Below, one piece after another: positions 1-7,941 of a stretch of 64,000 nt of DNA. A program made the translations under genes and the position numbers. How positions within the stretch are numbered: the stretch's first letter is position 1; every line of letters starts with the position of its first letter. Location: NCBI GenBank assembly GCA_963921305.4, contig CAWUEX030000002.1, positions 62,001-126,000 on the forward strand, read 5' to 3'. Source of the DNA: CAWUEX02 sp963921305. GTDB lineage: Bacteria > Pseudomonadota > Alphaproteobacteria > Rhodospirillales > Rhodospirillaceae. A model generated the notes under the pieces. It made no database searches and was not told where the DNA came from. It was given only the letters and a program-made list of their open reading frames with translations.

Positions 1-93
1 CGCCCGCACCTCGGATCCGAACACCAAATTCATGGTGAGCACAGCCACAGCCAAGCCGACGACGAAAAAGACGATGCGTTTCTTGAAACTCAC
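1..93 (-). CDS. N-terminus of an exported protein, cut by window edge
   Basis: Reading from a GTG at 93 towards the window start gives 31 codons: two Lys and an Arg near the N-terminus, then a hydrophobic stretch of about 18 residues and a small-residue end, which looks like a signal peptide or a single membrane anchor. A good ribosome binding site (GGGAGG) lies 6 to 7 nt upstream of the GTG, which supports this start. Nothing can be said about the mature protein because the rest lies outside the window. The gene is transcribed away from the small secreted protein at 256. Confidence 0.5.
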   Translation of the reverse strand, partial: MSFKKRIVFFVVGLAVAVLTMNLVFGSEVRA

Positions 94-255
94 ACTGGCC
101 TCCCGGACGAACGCTATTCCCCTACCTGCAATTTTGACCCGATCCGAGCGCTGAGTCGAGACATAGCTCGCACCCGGATGCATCCGGATTGCGTAGGCTG
201 TATCTGTCCCGTAGCCTGAAGACACTTGCGAACTCGATATTGGAAGACCCTGGCT
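94..255. other. Intergenic region between divergent genes
   Basis: About 160 bases separate the truncated minus-strand gene from the plus-strand gene at 256. It must hold both promoters. I see no convincing operator, repeat or RNA gene in it. Confidence 0.4.
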
Positions 256-636
256 ATGTCGCGAAAAGCTAACATGGGGCAGTTGATCACGGTTCTTGTG
301 TGTTTAAGCATGACACACGCGAGCCTTGCCGAAGAGTTGGAGAAAACCTCCAAGACCATCGACATGCCGCTCGACCTTCCAGCAATTGCGGAGGTGGATG
401 CGCTGGATGACGAAGACGCGGCGATCCGGCGGTTTTTTCTGACTAGCCAGGGCATGCGCGGCCAAACCGTACCCATCGAAAGCACGTCGGGTTGGTTCTG
501 CACCCTGAGCCAAGCCACCCACACCATGCTCGACTATTGGCCAAACCTCGATCAATGGGTCTTTCAAATCGGGTTCGATGAAGCCGCGGAACTCACCGCA
601 GGCGGCCTGGCCACGTGTCATCGCTTAGCGCAGTAA
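256..636 (+). CDS. Small secreted protein of unknown function
   Basis: This encodes 126 residues if it starts at the ATG at 256. A TTG at 226 in the same frame would add ten residues, but the ATG gives a cleaner signal peptide: basic start, hydrophobic core and an A-S-L-A end near residue 25. GGAAG lies about 9 nt upstream. The mature part is acidic and holds two Cys (in a W-F-C-T stretch and near the C-terminus) that could form a disulfide in the periplasm. I do not recognise the family. It is followed 7 nt later by an exported NAD(P)-binding protein, so the two are probably co-transcribed. Confidence 0.55.
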   Translation: MSRKANMGQLITVLVCLSMTHASLAEELEKTSKTIDMPLDLPAIAEVDALDDEDAAIRRFFLTSQGMRGQTVPIESTSGWFCTLSQATHTMLDYWPNLDQWVFQIGFDEAAELTAGGLATCHRLAQ

Positions 637-643
637 CGGAGAG

Positions 644-1441
644 ATGGACGTGCGCAAGAAACCAACAACACGCCGGACAGCACTGTCCGTTTTGGCAGGG
701 GCGCTGGCGGCGCCAACATATCTTCGCGCTCAACCCCGGACCTGGACGGTTGCGATCGCAGGTGCGACCGGCCGTACAGGACGGCGCGTTGCGACTGAGG
801 CCGCCGCGGCTGGATACCGCGTGCGCGGCCTCACCCGGAACGCGGCGCGGGCGGAAGGCAGCAATCCGGCAGTTGATGAATGGGTGTCGTGCGACGTGCG
901 CAACCCATTGGATATCGCCCGGGCACTAGACGGCGCTGATGCCGTGATTTGTTCCATCGGCTACACGCAATTCGCAGGCCCCAATGGCGGGCAGTTCGTC
1001 GATTATCTCGGTGTGCGGCATCTTGTCGACCGGGCGAAGGACAACAAACTTCGCCACTTCACCTTAATCTCTTCGGGCTCAGCCGGGCCCGCGCGCGATC
1101 AGACGCGCAACCCGCTGTTCGGATACGTCGGGTTTTGGAAAACCAAAGCGGAAAACCGCCTCAAAGAAAGCGGCTTGCCCTATACGATTATTGGACCCGC
1201 CGGTCTACTGGATAATCCTGGGGGACAATGGGCGATCCGCGCGATGACGCGGCCGGCGTACATCACCCTGCCCATGGCGCAACGGCGGGTCGACATCGGC
1301 GATGTGGCCACCGTTGCTGTCGCAAGCCTGCACGACGAAGTTCTCATGGGAAAATCGTTCGCCCTTCTCAATGACGACGGGCCGCCGGACTACGACTGGC
1401 GGCAGGATGTGGCCGCCCTTGGACCGGAAGGCCCGGCCTAG
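644..1441 (+). CDS. Exported NmrA-like / atypical SDR NAD(P)-binding protein
   Basis: This 265-residue protein starts at an ATG right after GGAGAG. Residues 1-30 look like a Tat-type signal: K-K-P-T-T-R-R followed by a hydrophobic Ala/Leu-rich stretch and an A-Q end. The mature protein begins with a Rossmann glycine motif (G-A-T-G-R-T-G, about residues 39-45) typical of NmrA-like and NAD(P)H-binding atypical SDRs. There is no classical Y-x-x-x-K pair in the usual place, as expected for this subgroup. The substrate is unknown. A Tat route would fit export of a folded, cofactor-loaded protein. A second exported protein of the same fold lies at 17393, so this strain carries at least two. Confidence 0.75.
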   Translation: MDVRKKPTTRRTALSVLAGALAAPTYLRAQPRTWTVAIAGATGRTGRRVATEAAAAGYRVRGLTRNAARAEGSNPAVDEWVSCDVRNPLDIARALDGADAVICSIGYTQFAGPNGGQFVDYLGVRHLVDRAKDNKLRHFTLISSGSAGPARDQTRNPLFGYVGFWKTKAENRLKESGLPYTIIGPAGLLDNPGGQWAIRAMTRPAYITLPMAQRRVDIGDVATVAVASLHDEVLMGKSFALLNDDGPPDYDWRQDVAALGPEGPA

Positions 1442-1457
1442 TCCGGACTTAGATCGA

Positions 1458-3257
1458 CTATAAGTGGGAGACCGGCGTGGAGACCGCAGTGTCGTCCATC
1501 TGCTCGAGCAGGTCGGCCTGAGTGAAGACTTTCGGTAATTCGCGCCGGAAAAAGTAGCGGCAGGCCGCAAGCTTGCCGGCGTAAAAGTCGGCTTCCTCGT
1601 CGGCGGCGGATTGACCACATGACACGGCAGCGATGGCTTGGCGCAGCCACATCCAGGCAATGACGACATGACCCAGCGTGTCGAGGTACAGCGTCGCGTC
1701 GGCAAGAGCGCGCCGGATGTCCTGATCCCGCACTGAAATCAGCGTAGCGGTTACGGCTTCGATCCGCGACACCGCGCTTTCCAGAGCCCCTGCCTGCTCG
1801 GCATGGGTGTTGGAGTCTTTGGCTTGGACGATTGTCTGTCGGATTTCACCGGTCAGGGCGGTAAACGCCGCGCCGCCTTGCATGACAACCTTGCGGCCCA
1901 ACAAGTCGAGGCCCTGAATGCCGTGGGTGCCCTCGTGAATGGCGTTGAGGCGGTTGTCGCGATAGAGCCGCTCGACCGGATAGTCACGGGTATACCCATA
2001 GCCGCCGAGCACTTGAATGGCATGTTTATTGGCCTCGAGGCAGAACTCCGACGGCCAGGACTTCGCAATCGGCGTAAGAATATCAAGCAGCAGAGTGAGA
2101 CGCGCCCGCTCGTCTTCGCCGGTTGCCGTTTTCTGTTCGTCGACCAGCCGGGCGCAGTACAAAACGAGCGCCAACGCGCCCTCAACCGCAGACTTCTGGG
2201 CCAGCAACAGACGCCGCACATCGGCGTGCTCGGCGATCATCACTGGGGTACTCGCGGGGTCTTTGCTGTCCGGATGGCGGCCCTGCGGGCGCTCCTTTGC
2301 ATATTCCAGGCTCGCGCGATACCCGGCGTAGCCGATGGCTGCCGCGCCGAGCCCGACGCCGATCCGGGCCTCGTTCATCATGTGGAACATGTAGGACAGG
2401 CCTTTGTGCGGCTCGCCGACCAGGTAGCCCCAGGTGTCTCCACCTTCGCCGAAATTGAGGAGCGTGTTGACGGTGCCCCGGTATCCCATCTTGTGATTGA
2501 GACCGGCCAAGGCGACGTGATTGCTGTCCCCAAGGCTGCCGTCGTCGTTGACCCGCCGCTTGGGCACGACGAACAAAGAGATGCCTTTGACTCCGGGAGG
2601 GCCGCCGGGAATCTTGGCGAGGACCATGTGCACGATGTTTTCGGCCAGAGTGTGTTCCCCGCCGGAGATCCACATCTTGGAGCCGGTGATGTGGTAGCGC
2701 CCGTCGTCTGCCGGCTCGGCTTTGGTGACGATATCGGTGAGCGACGACCCCGCCTGGGGCTCTGATAGACACATGGTGCCGAAGAACCGGCCCTCAACCA
2801 TGGGTTTGAGAAACGTTTCTTTCTGCTGGGACGAGCCGAACGCGGCGAGCATGTTGCCAGCACCGATGGTCAGGAAGGGATACGCCGTGGTCGAGATGTT
2901 GGCGGCCGAAAACAAGGCCTGACAAGACTGTCCGATGACCATGGGAAGCTGCAAACCCCCGGCATCGGCATCAAAGGTCGCCCCCATGAGGCCGGCATCG
3001 ATGTAGTGATGCAATGCGGCCTGGACTTCGGGGATTATTTTGACACCCGTGCCATCGAACGTCGGTTCCGTAGCATCCACCAGGGCGGCGTGCGGGGCGA
3101 AATGATCACGCGCGATGGCGTCCGCTGTGTCCAACACGGCATTGAACACGTCACGGTCGTGGTCCGCATATCTCGGGGTTTTAGTCAAACGTTCGACGTC
3201 GAGAACGTCGTACAACAGGAAATGAAGATCCCGCAGCGGGACAAAAGTATCGGCCAT
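1458..3257 (-). CDS. Acyl-CoA dehydrogenase, DmdC-like long form
   Basis: This encodes 599 residues. It is an FAD-dependent acyl-CoA dehydrogenase that introduces the 2,3 double bond of an acyl-CoA and passes electrons to ETF. The middle domain motif C-L-S-E-P-Q-A-G-S-S, the W-I-S-G-G stretch and the C-terminal I-H-E-G-T-H-G-I-Q segment with the presumed catalytic Glu are all present. The length and C-terminal extension match the 600-residue group often named DmdC (3-methylmercaptopropionyl-CoA dehydrogenase), but the same group includes general acyl-CoA dehydrogenases, so the substrate is not fixed. The frame stays open upstream to 3671, but that part is antiparallel-free shadow over the SDR gene; the ATG at 3257 gives the family-like start. 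It is the last gene of a three-gene beta-oxidation operon. Confidence 0.88.
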   Translation of the reverse strand: MADTFVPLRDLHFLLYDVLDVERLTKTPRYADHDRDVFNAVLDTADAIARDHFAPHAALVDATEPTFDGTGVKIIPEVQAALHHYIDAGLMGATFDADAGGLQLPMVIGQSCQALFSAANISTTAYPFLTIGAGNMLAAFGSSQQKETFLKPMVEGRFFGTMCLSEPQAGSSLTDIVTKAEPADDGRYHITGSKMWISGGEHTLAENIVHMVLAKIPGGPPGVKGISLFVVPKRRVNDDGSLGDSNHVALAGLNHKMGYRGTVNTLLNFGEGGDTWGYLVGEPHKGLSYMFHMMNEARIGVGLGAAAIGYAGYRASLEYAKERPQGRHPDSKDPASTPVMIAEHADVRRLLLAQKSAVEGALALVLYCARLVDEQKTATGEDERARLTLLLDILTPIAKSWPSEFCLEANKHAIQVLGGYGYTRDYPVERLYRDNRLNAIHEGTHGIQGLDLLGRKVVMQGGAAFTALTGEIRQTIVQAKDSNTHAEQAGALESAVSRIEAVTATLISVRDQDIRRALADATLYLDTLGHVVIAWMWLRQAIAAVSCGQSAADEEADFYAGKLAACRYFFRRELPKVFTQADLLEQMDDTAVSTPVSHL

Positions 3258-3268
3258 GTGCGGCTTTC

Positions 3269-4036
3269 TCAGAACGGATCGTTGATGAGGACGCCGCCAT
3301 CGACAACAAGGGTTTGGCCCGTGACGAACTTGGCCGCGTCGGACGCCAGAAACACAGCGACTGAGGCGATATCTTCGGGCTCTCCCAACCGGCCGAGAGG
3401 TGTGCGTGCGGCGAAGGCTTTGCCCTCTTCCCCTTCCCACAAGGCGCGGGCAAAGTCCGTCTTGACCAAGCCGGGCGCAATGGCGTTCACACGAATGCCT
3501 TCGGCGCCAAGCTCGACTGCATAGTTGCGTGCCAGTTGGGCGTCTGCGGCCTTGGACATGGCATACGCACCAATGTTCCGGCTGCCCGCCAAACCTGCAA
3601 TGGACGACAAAAGAATGATTGAGCCCTGGCCGCGCTCTTTCATCTGTGGCGCGACTAGATTGATCAACCACACCGGTCCTTGGATATTGGTTGAAACGAT
3701 TTTTTCCATCGCCCGGTCGTCAAGTTCGCTCATCGGACCGTAGGCAGGATTGGCGGCCGCATTGCACACCAGGATATCGACCGGGCCCAACTGCGCCGTT
3801 GTCTCTTTTATCAGGTTCGAGACCTGAACTTTGTCGGAGACGTTGCACGGCACCGCGATGGCCTTGCCACCGTCCGCCGCGATTTCCTTGGCAACAGCCT
3901 CACACGCCTCAGCCTTGCGGCTGGTGACCGTCACTTTAGCCCCGGCCTCGGCCAACATACGCGCGATGGAGCGGCCGATGCCACGGGACGAGCCGGTGAC
4001 GATGGCGACTTTCCCGGACAGGTCAAAAATATCCAC
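3269..4036 (-). CDS. Short-chain dehydrogenase/reductase (FabG-like)
   Basis: This 255-residue classical SDR is an NAD(P)H-dependent oxidoreductase. It has the T-G-x-x-x-G-I-G cofactor motif (T-G-S-S-R-G-I-G, residues 15-22), an N-A-A motif near residue 90, the catalytic Ser in a S-S-I-A-G stretch and Y-A-M-S-K as catalytic Tyr/Lys. The C-terminal V-V-D-G-G is typical. It starts with GTG only 2 nt after the stop of the upstream bifunctional beta-oxidation gene, so translation is probably coupled. Its position between two beta-oxidation genes suggests it acts on an acyl-CoA or related 3-hydroxy/3-oxo intermediate. That is inference; the fold alone does not give the substrate. Confidence 0.88.
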   Translation of the reverse strand: MDIFDLSGKVAIVTGSSRGIGRSIARMLAEAGAKVTVTSRKAEACEAVAKEIAADGGKAIAVPCNVSDKVQVSNLIKETTAQLGPVDILVCNAAANPAYGPMSELDDRAMEKIVSTNIQGPVWLINLVAPQMKERGQGSIILLSSIAGLAGSRNIGAYAMSKAADAQLARNYAVELGAEGIRVNAIAPGLVKTDFARALWEGEEGKAFAARTPLGRLGEPEDIASVAVFLASDAAKFVTGQTLVVDGGVLINDPF

Positions 4037-4038
4037 GA

Positions 4039-6162
4039 TCAGTCCTTTGCGGTGCGGGCGAGATCATACTCGGCGAACGTCTGTCCATCGTCTGCCAGCT
4101 TGACCAGAAGGGGCGCGGGCGTCCAGTACCCATAGCCGTCGCCGAAGCGCTGGGCGAAGTCCTTGAACGCACCGCTGACAGCCTTCAAGCCAATGGTATC
4201 GGCGTAAAACATCGGTCCGCCGCGATACGCTGGAAAACCGTATCCGGCGGCCCAGACGACATCAATATCGCTGGCACGTATGGAGATGCCGTCGTCCAGC
4301 AGCTGTGCCCCACGGTTGATGAGCGCATACAAACACCGGGCCAGGATTTCGTCTTCGGTGATGTCATCGCGCTGAGGGACATTTAGCTTAGCTGCTGCCT
4401 CGCGGATCATCGTAACGGCTTCATCGTCTTCAGTGCGCGTCCGCCCATCCGGGTAGCTGTAGAAGCCTTTCCCCGTTTTCTGGCCAAACCGCCCGGCCGC
4501 ATTCATCAGATCGCCAGGCACGCAGTAGCGTGGATCGTCGGGCAAGAGATGTCGGTTCTGATCTCGGGTGAGAAAGCTGACATCCTGCCCAGCCAAATCC
4601 ATCACCGCGCAGGGCCCCATGGCCATGCCCCAGGCCTCCAAAGCGCCATCCACCTGGGCCGGCGTCGCCCCTTCGAGCAGCAGCATTTGCGACTCCCGCA
4701 CGTAGTCCTCAAGCATGCGGTTGCCGATGAACCCGTAGCCGACGCCGGACACGACGGGCGTTTTGCCAATACGCCGGCCAAACGCCAACGTTGATGCGAT
4801 GACCTCTGGCGAGGTCGCATCGCCGCGTACCACCTCAAGCAGCTTCATGATATTCGCGGGCGAGAAGAAATGCGTGCCGATCACTTGGCTGGGACGGGGC
4901 GTCGCCGCTGCGATGACGTTAATGTCCAGCGTGGATGTGTTGGTCGCAAGAATAGTATCCGGGCGGCACATTTGAGCCAGTTCGGCAAAGATCTGTTTTT
5001 TCAGATCAAGAGACTCAAACACCGCTTCAATAACCATGTCAGCATCTTTGAGCGCTTCAAGAGACTGTTTGCCGGACAGGTTCGCCAACCGCGCCGCGCC
5101 GTCTTCGGCGCTGACGCGGCCACGTTGAATATCTTTTTCAAGCGTTGTCCTGATACGCCCAAGACCACGCTGTAGTGCATCCTCGGAACTATCGATCAGG
5201 ATAACCTTCAACCCGGCCCCAAGCATAGACAGTGCGATCCCGGTTCCCATAGTTCCCGACCCAACCACACCGGCGGTGGCGATATCTTGAACCGGCGTAT
5301 CCTTAGCGACTCCCGGAATTTTGAGCGCCGTGCGTTCGGCAAAAAACAGATGGCGCTGGGCCTTCGATTGGACGGAGGCTTTCAGCTTCACCGAGCTGGC
5401 CCGCTCTTTTTGCAGGCCTTCGGCAAACGGCACCGTACACGCCCATTCGACAGCATCCACGCAGGCCTGCGGCGCTTCAAAGCCGCGGCGTTTTTTGGCC
5501 AGCTGAGCGCGTGCTGCGTCGAAACCATTATCAGGAAAGTCTGCGAGGTCCACGTCACGGGATGAGGTGGGTGTAGGTACGTCGCCAGCAGCGATACGCT
5601 TGGCCAGCGCGGCCACTGCCGCATCCACGACATCTCCCTCGGTCAATTCATCGATAAGGCCGAGTTGGTGGGCTTCCTCGGCCGTCATGTGACGCCCCGA
5701 CGTGATGGCCTCAAGGGCCGCCGCGGCCCCGATCAGACGCGGCAACCGCTGGGTGCCGCCCGCACCCGGAATGATGCCCAAGTGCACTTCGGGTAGACCG
5801 ACCCTCGTGCCCCGCCGCGCGACGCGCAGATGACACCCCATGGACAGCTCAAGTCCACCGCCCAGAACGGTGCCATGCAGTGCAACGGCCACCGGCTTGG
5901 TGCTTCGTTCGATGCGATCGATGAGGTCGGGAAGCGTCGGATCTTTGGGCGGGTGATCGAACTCGCGGATATCCGCGCCGGCGGAAAACATCCGCCCTGC
6001 CCCCGCGAACAGGATCGCTGATACCCCCTCATCAGCTTCGGCCTTTTCGACCTCCGCCAGAATTGCCGCCCGTATCGGCTGACCCAGTGCATTCACCGGC
6101 GGATTGTCGATTGTAATGACGGCGACGCCATCGCGTGTCGTACAGCTGAGCGGCTTGGTCAT
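4039..6162 (-). CDS. Bifunctional enoyl-CoA hydratase / 3-hydroxyacyl-CoA dehydrogenase
   Basis: This 707-residue protein is a FadB/FadJ-type fusion catalysing hydration of trans-2-enoyl-CoA and NAD-dependent oxidation of the 3-hydroxyacyl-CoA. The N-terminal crotonase domain has the oxyanion-hole motif A-G-A-D-I-R-E-F and the L-P-E-V-H-L-G-I-I-P-G-A-G-G-T stretch with the catalytic Glu. At about residue 295 a Rossmann motif (V-V-G-S-G-T-M-G-T-G) starts the dehydrogenase, followed by N-T-S-T-L and the catalytic His in G-T-H-F-F-S-P. Two C-terminal 3HCDH domains follow. No Shine-Dalgarno sequence is obvious before the ATG. A dedicated thiolase is not in the window. It heads the operon with the SDR and acyl-CoA dehydrogenase. 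Confidence 0.93.
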   Translation of the reverse strand: MTKPLSCTTRDGVAVITIDNPPVNALGQPIRAAILAEVEKAEADEGVSAILFAGAGRMFSAGADIREFDHPPKDPTLPDLIDRIERSTKPVAVALHGTVLGGGLELSMGCHLRVARRGTRVGLPEVHLGIIPGAGGTQRLPRLIGAAAALEAITSGRHMTAEEAHQLGLIDELTEGDVVDAAVAALAKRIAAGDVPTPTSSRDVDLADFPDNGFDAARAQLAKKRRGFEAPQACVDAVEWACTVPFAEGLQKERASSVKLKASVQSKAQRHLFFAERTALKIPGVAKDTPVQDIATAGVVGSGTMGTGIALSMLGAGLKVILIDSSEDALQRGLGRIRTTLEKDIQRGRVSAEDGAARLANLSGKQSLEALKDADMVIEAVFESLDLKKQIFAELAQMCRPDTILATNTSTLDINVIAAATPRPSQVIGTHFFSPANIMKLLEVVRGDATSPEVIASTLAFGRRIGKTPVVSGVGYGFIGNRMLEDYVRESQMLLLEGATPAQVDGALEAWGMAMGPCAVMDLAGQDVSFLTRDQNRHLLPDDPRYCVPGDLMNAAGRFGQKTGKGFYSYPDGRTRTEDDEAVTMIREAAAKLNVPQRDDITEDEILARCLYALINRGAQLLDDGISIRASDIDVVWAAGYGFPAYRGGPMFYADTIGLKAVSGAFKDFAQRFGDGYGYWTPAPLLVKLADDGQTFAEYDLARTAKD

Positions 6163-6269
6163 GGAGATACGATAGTCCGGTTGAATGAAGTATGGGCTGG
6201 GTGTGTGCGGGCGTTATAGTGGAAGATAGGGACCCGTTCAAATAGCTGGCGGCGAGAGGCCTCTGACCC

Positions 6270-7211
6270 ATGCATCATTCCATGCGTCATACCGTACATA
6301 TTTTGTTGTCGAACGATCCGCCACGCCCGCTGGCATCAGTTCTTCTGACGATTTTTATCACCTGCATGATCGTCATCAACGTCGTCGCCGTGATTTTGGC
6401 GTCGGTCCAGTCTCTTTACCTCGAACACGAAATGATCTTTTCGCTGATCGAATTGGTGTCAGCGGTGGTCTTCACCGGTGAATGGTTCCTCAGGATGTGG
6501 AGTTGCGTGGAACGCCCGGACTACGCTGAACTTCCTCCTCACAAAGCGCGATTGAAATTCGCGTTCTCGCCGCTTGCAATCATTGATGTCATCGCCATCG
6601 TGCCGCTTTACCTCGCCATCTTTGACGTGGTGAGTGCGCAAAGCCTGATCGCCTTACGGCTTCTCCGCCTCCTGCAATTGGTCAGGTTTTTCTCACCGCT
6701 CGTCGTGTTATGGCGCGTTATCCGGACAGAGGGTCCGGCAATGCTGGGGGCCATTTTTATCGTCCTGGTACTGATCGTTATCGCGGCGAGCGGGATGTAC
6801 CTCGTCGAAAGGGATGTGCAACCGGAGGCGTTCGGCAGCATTCCTGCAGCCATGTGGTGGGCCGCCGTGACCTTGACGACGGTCGGCTATGGTGATGTCA
6901 CGCCCATCACAGTTGTCGGGCGCGTCATCGGGGTCGCGATCATGATCTTGGGCATTGGGCTGGTCGCCCTTCCCGCCGGTATGCTGGCATCGCGGTTCTC
7001 GGAAGAACTGCATAACCGCCGCGAAGAGTTCCGCCACCGTGTGGATATGGCACTGCAGGACGGTGAGATGGACGAGAGCGAGCTTGCAAGCCTCAAAGCA
7101 GCACAGCACGAATATATGCTGACCGAGACTTCAGCCAATCAGATCGTGTCGGAGGAGCGGAAACGCCGCAGACATATCTGCGCTACCTGCGGGAAGACTG
7201 TTTTATCTTAA
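6270..7211 (+). CDS. Voltage-gated potassium channel (6-TM ion transporter)
   Basis: This 313-residue inner-membrane protein has the six-helix plan of Kv-type channels. Hydrophobic segments lie near residues 22-48, 57-75, 99-118, 125-140, 158-178 and 215-240. The fourth segment carries Arg at every third place (R130, R133, R139 region), the mark of a voltage sensor. The potassium selectivity filter T-T-V-G-Y-G-D is at 203-209. After the last helix comes a charged cytoplasmic tail that ends in C-A-T-C near the C-terminus. A second in-frame ATG four codons later is an alternative start. It is divergent from the beta-oxidation operon and stands alone. Confidence 0.9.
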   Translation: MHHSMRHTVHILLSNDPPRPLASVLLTIFITCMIVINVVAVILASVQSLYLEHEMIFSLIELVSAVVFTGEWFLRMWSCVERPDYAELPPHKARLKFAFSPLAIIDVIAIVPLYLAIFDVVSAQSLIALRLLRLLQLVRFFSPLVVLWRVIRTEGPAMLGAIFIVLVLIVIAASGMYLVERDVQPEAFGSIPAAMWWAAVTLTTVGYGDVTPITVVGRVIGVAIMILGIGLVALPAGMLASRFSEELHNRREEFRHRVDMALQDGEMDESELASLKAAQHEYMLTETSANQIVSEERKRRRHICATCGKTVLS

Positions 7212-7225
7212 AGGCACAGACGGAC

Positions 7226-7858
7226 TTAGTGTGAGTCGGCGAGCACGTTCATACCCGCTTGAACGGCCGGTCGCTTCGCAATCCCGTCGGCCCACTTTTG
7301 GATGTTCGCATAACCATCTAGTCCGCCTTCGAGCCGCGCCGCTGATGTCGCCGCGACCGGATAGGCATGAATATCGGCGATGGAGTATTCGTCGCCGGCC
7401 ATATACGCGCGTCCATCCAGGTGGGTGTCCAACGCGGCCAGCCCGCGATGCGCTTCCGACAATGCACGCTTCAGGGCCGCCTCGCCGCCGTCCGGCGCAA
7501 TCACCGTGAACCAAAACTGAGCCGAAAACGCCGGTGCAATGTTGGCCGAGATCGCACCCATCCACATATGAATTTCCGCCTGGGTCGCCAGGTCGCCGGG
7601 GTAGAGCATCCCCGCCTTCTCAGCCAAGTAGAACAGAATGGCATGCCCTTCGAACAGCGTCACCGGTTTGCCATCCGGCCCATCATTGTCGATTAGCGCA
7701 GGCACACGGCCAAACGGGTTCTTCTTGCGGAAGTCATCCGTCAAGTGCCCACCGCCCGGCAGGTCAACGGCGTGCGGTGTATAGGCCAGCCCGGTTTCTT
7801 CCAGCATGATGTGGACGCGTTGGCCGTTGGCCGTCGGCACGGAATAGAGATCGATCAT
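7226..7858 (-). CDS. Glutathione S-transferase family protein
   Basis: This encodes 210 residues. The N-terminal thioredoxin-like domain (about 1-85) starts I-D-L-Y-S-V-P-T-A-N-G and has the E-x-H-A-I motif with the cis-Pro region N-P-F-G-R-V-P-A. The C-terminal all-helical domain has the typical Y-S-I-A-D-I segment. The pattern is that of the Ure2p/Nu-like bacterial GSTs that act on glutathione conjugates or disulfides. The reading frame runs further upstream to 8005, but the ATG at 7858 is preceded by AAGGAAGG at 5 nt and gives the family-typical length, so it was chosen. It is divergent from the exported hydrolase at 7942. Confidence 0.88.
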   Translation of the reverse strand: MIDLYSVPTANGQRVHIMLEETGLAYTPHAVDLPGGGHLTDDFRKKNPFGRVPALIDNDGPDGKPVTLFEGHAILFYLAEKAGMLYPGDLATQAEIHMWMGAISANIAPAFSAQFWFTVIAPDGGEAALKRALSEAHRGLAALDTHLDGRAYMAGDEYSIADIHAYPVAATSAARLEGGLDGYANIQKWADGIAKRPAVQAGMNVLADSH

Positions 7859-7941
7859 GGCACCTTCCTTGGCTTTACCCGGGCACCATAAATCAATAGA
7901 CCTAGGGACGTAAGACGTATGCCTGTGATTCGGAGTGACAC

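Noticed and set aside
3258..3671. In-frame N-terminal extension of the acyl-CoA dehydrogenase
   Set aside because: It lies over the SDR gene in another frame and has no acyl-CoA dehydrogenase similarity; the ATG at 3257 fits the family start.
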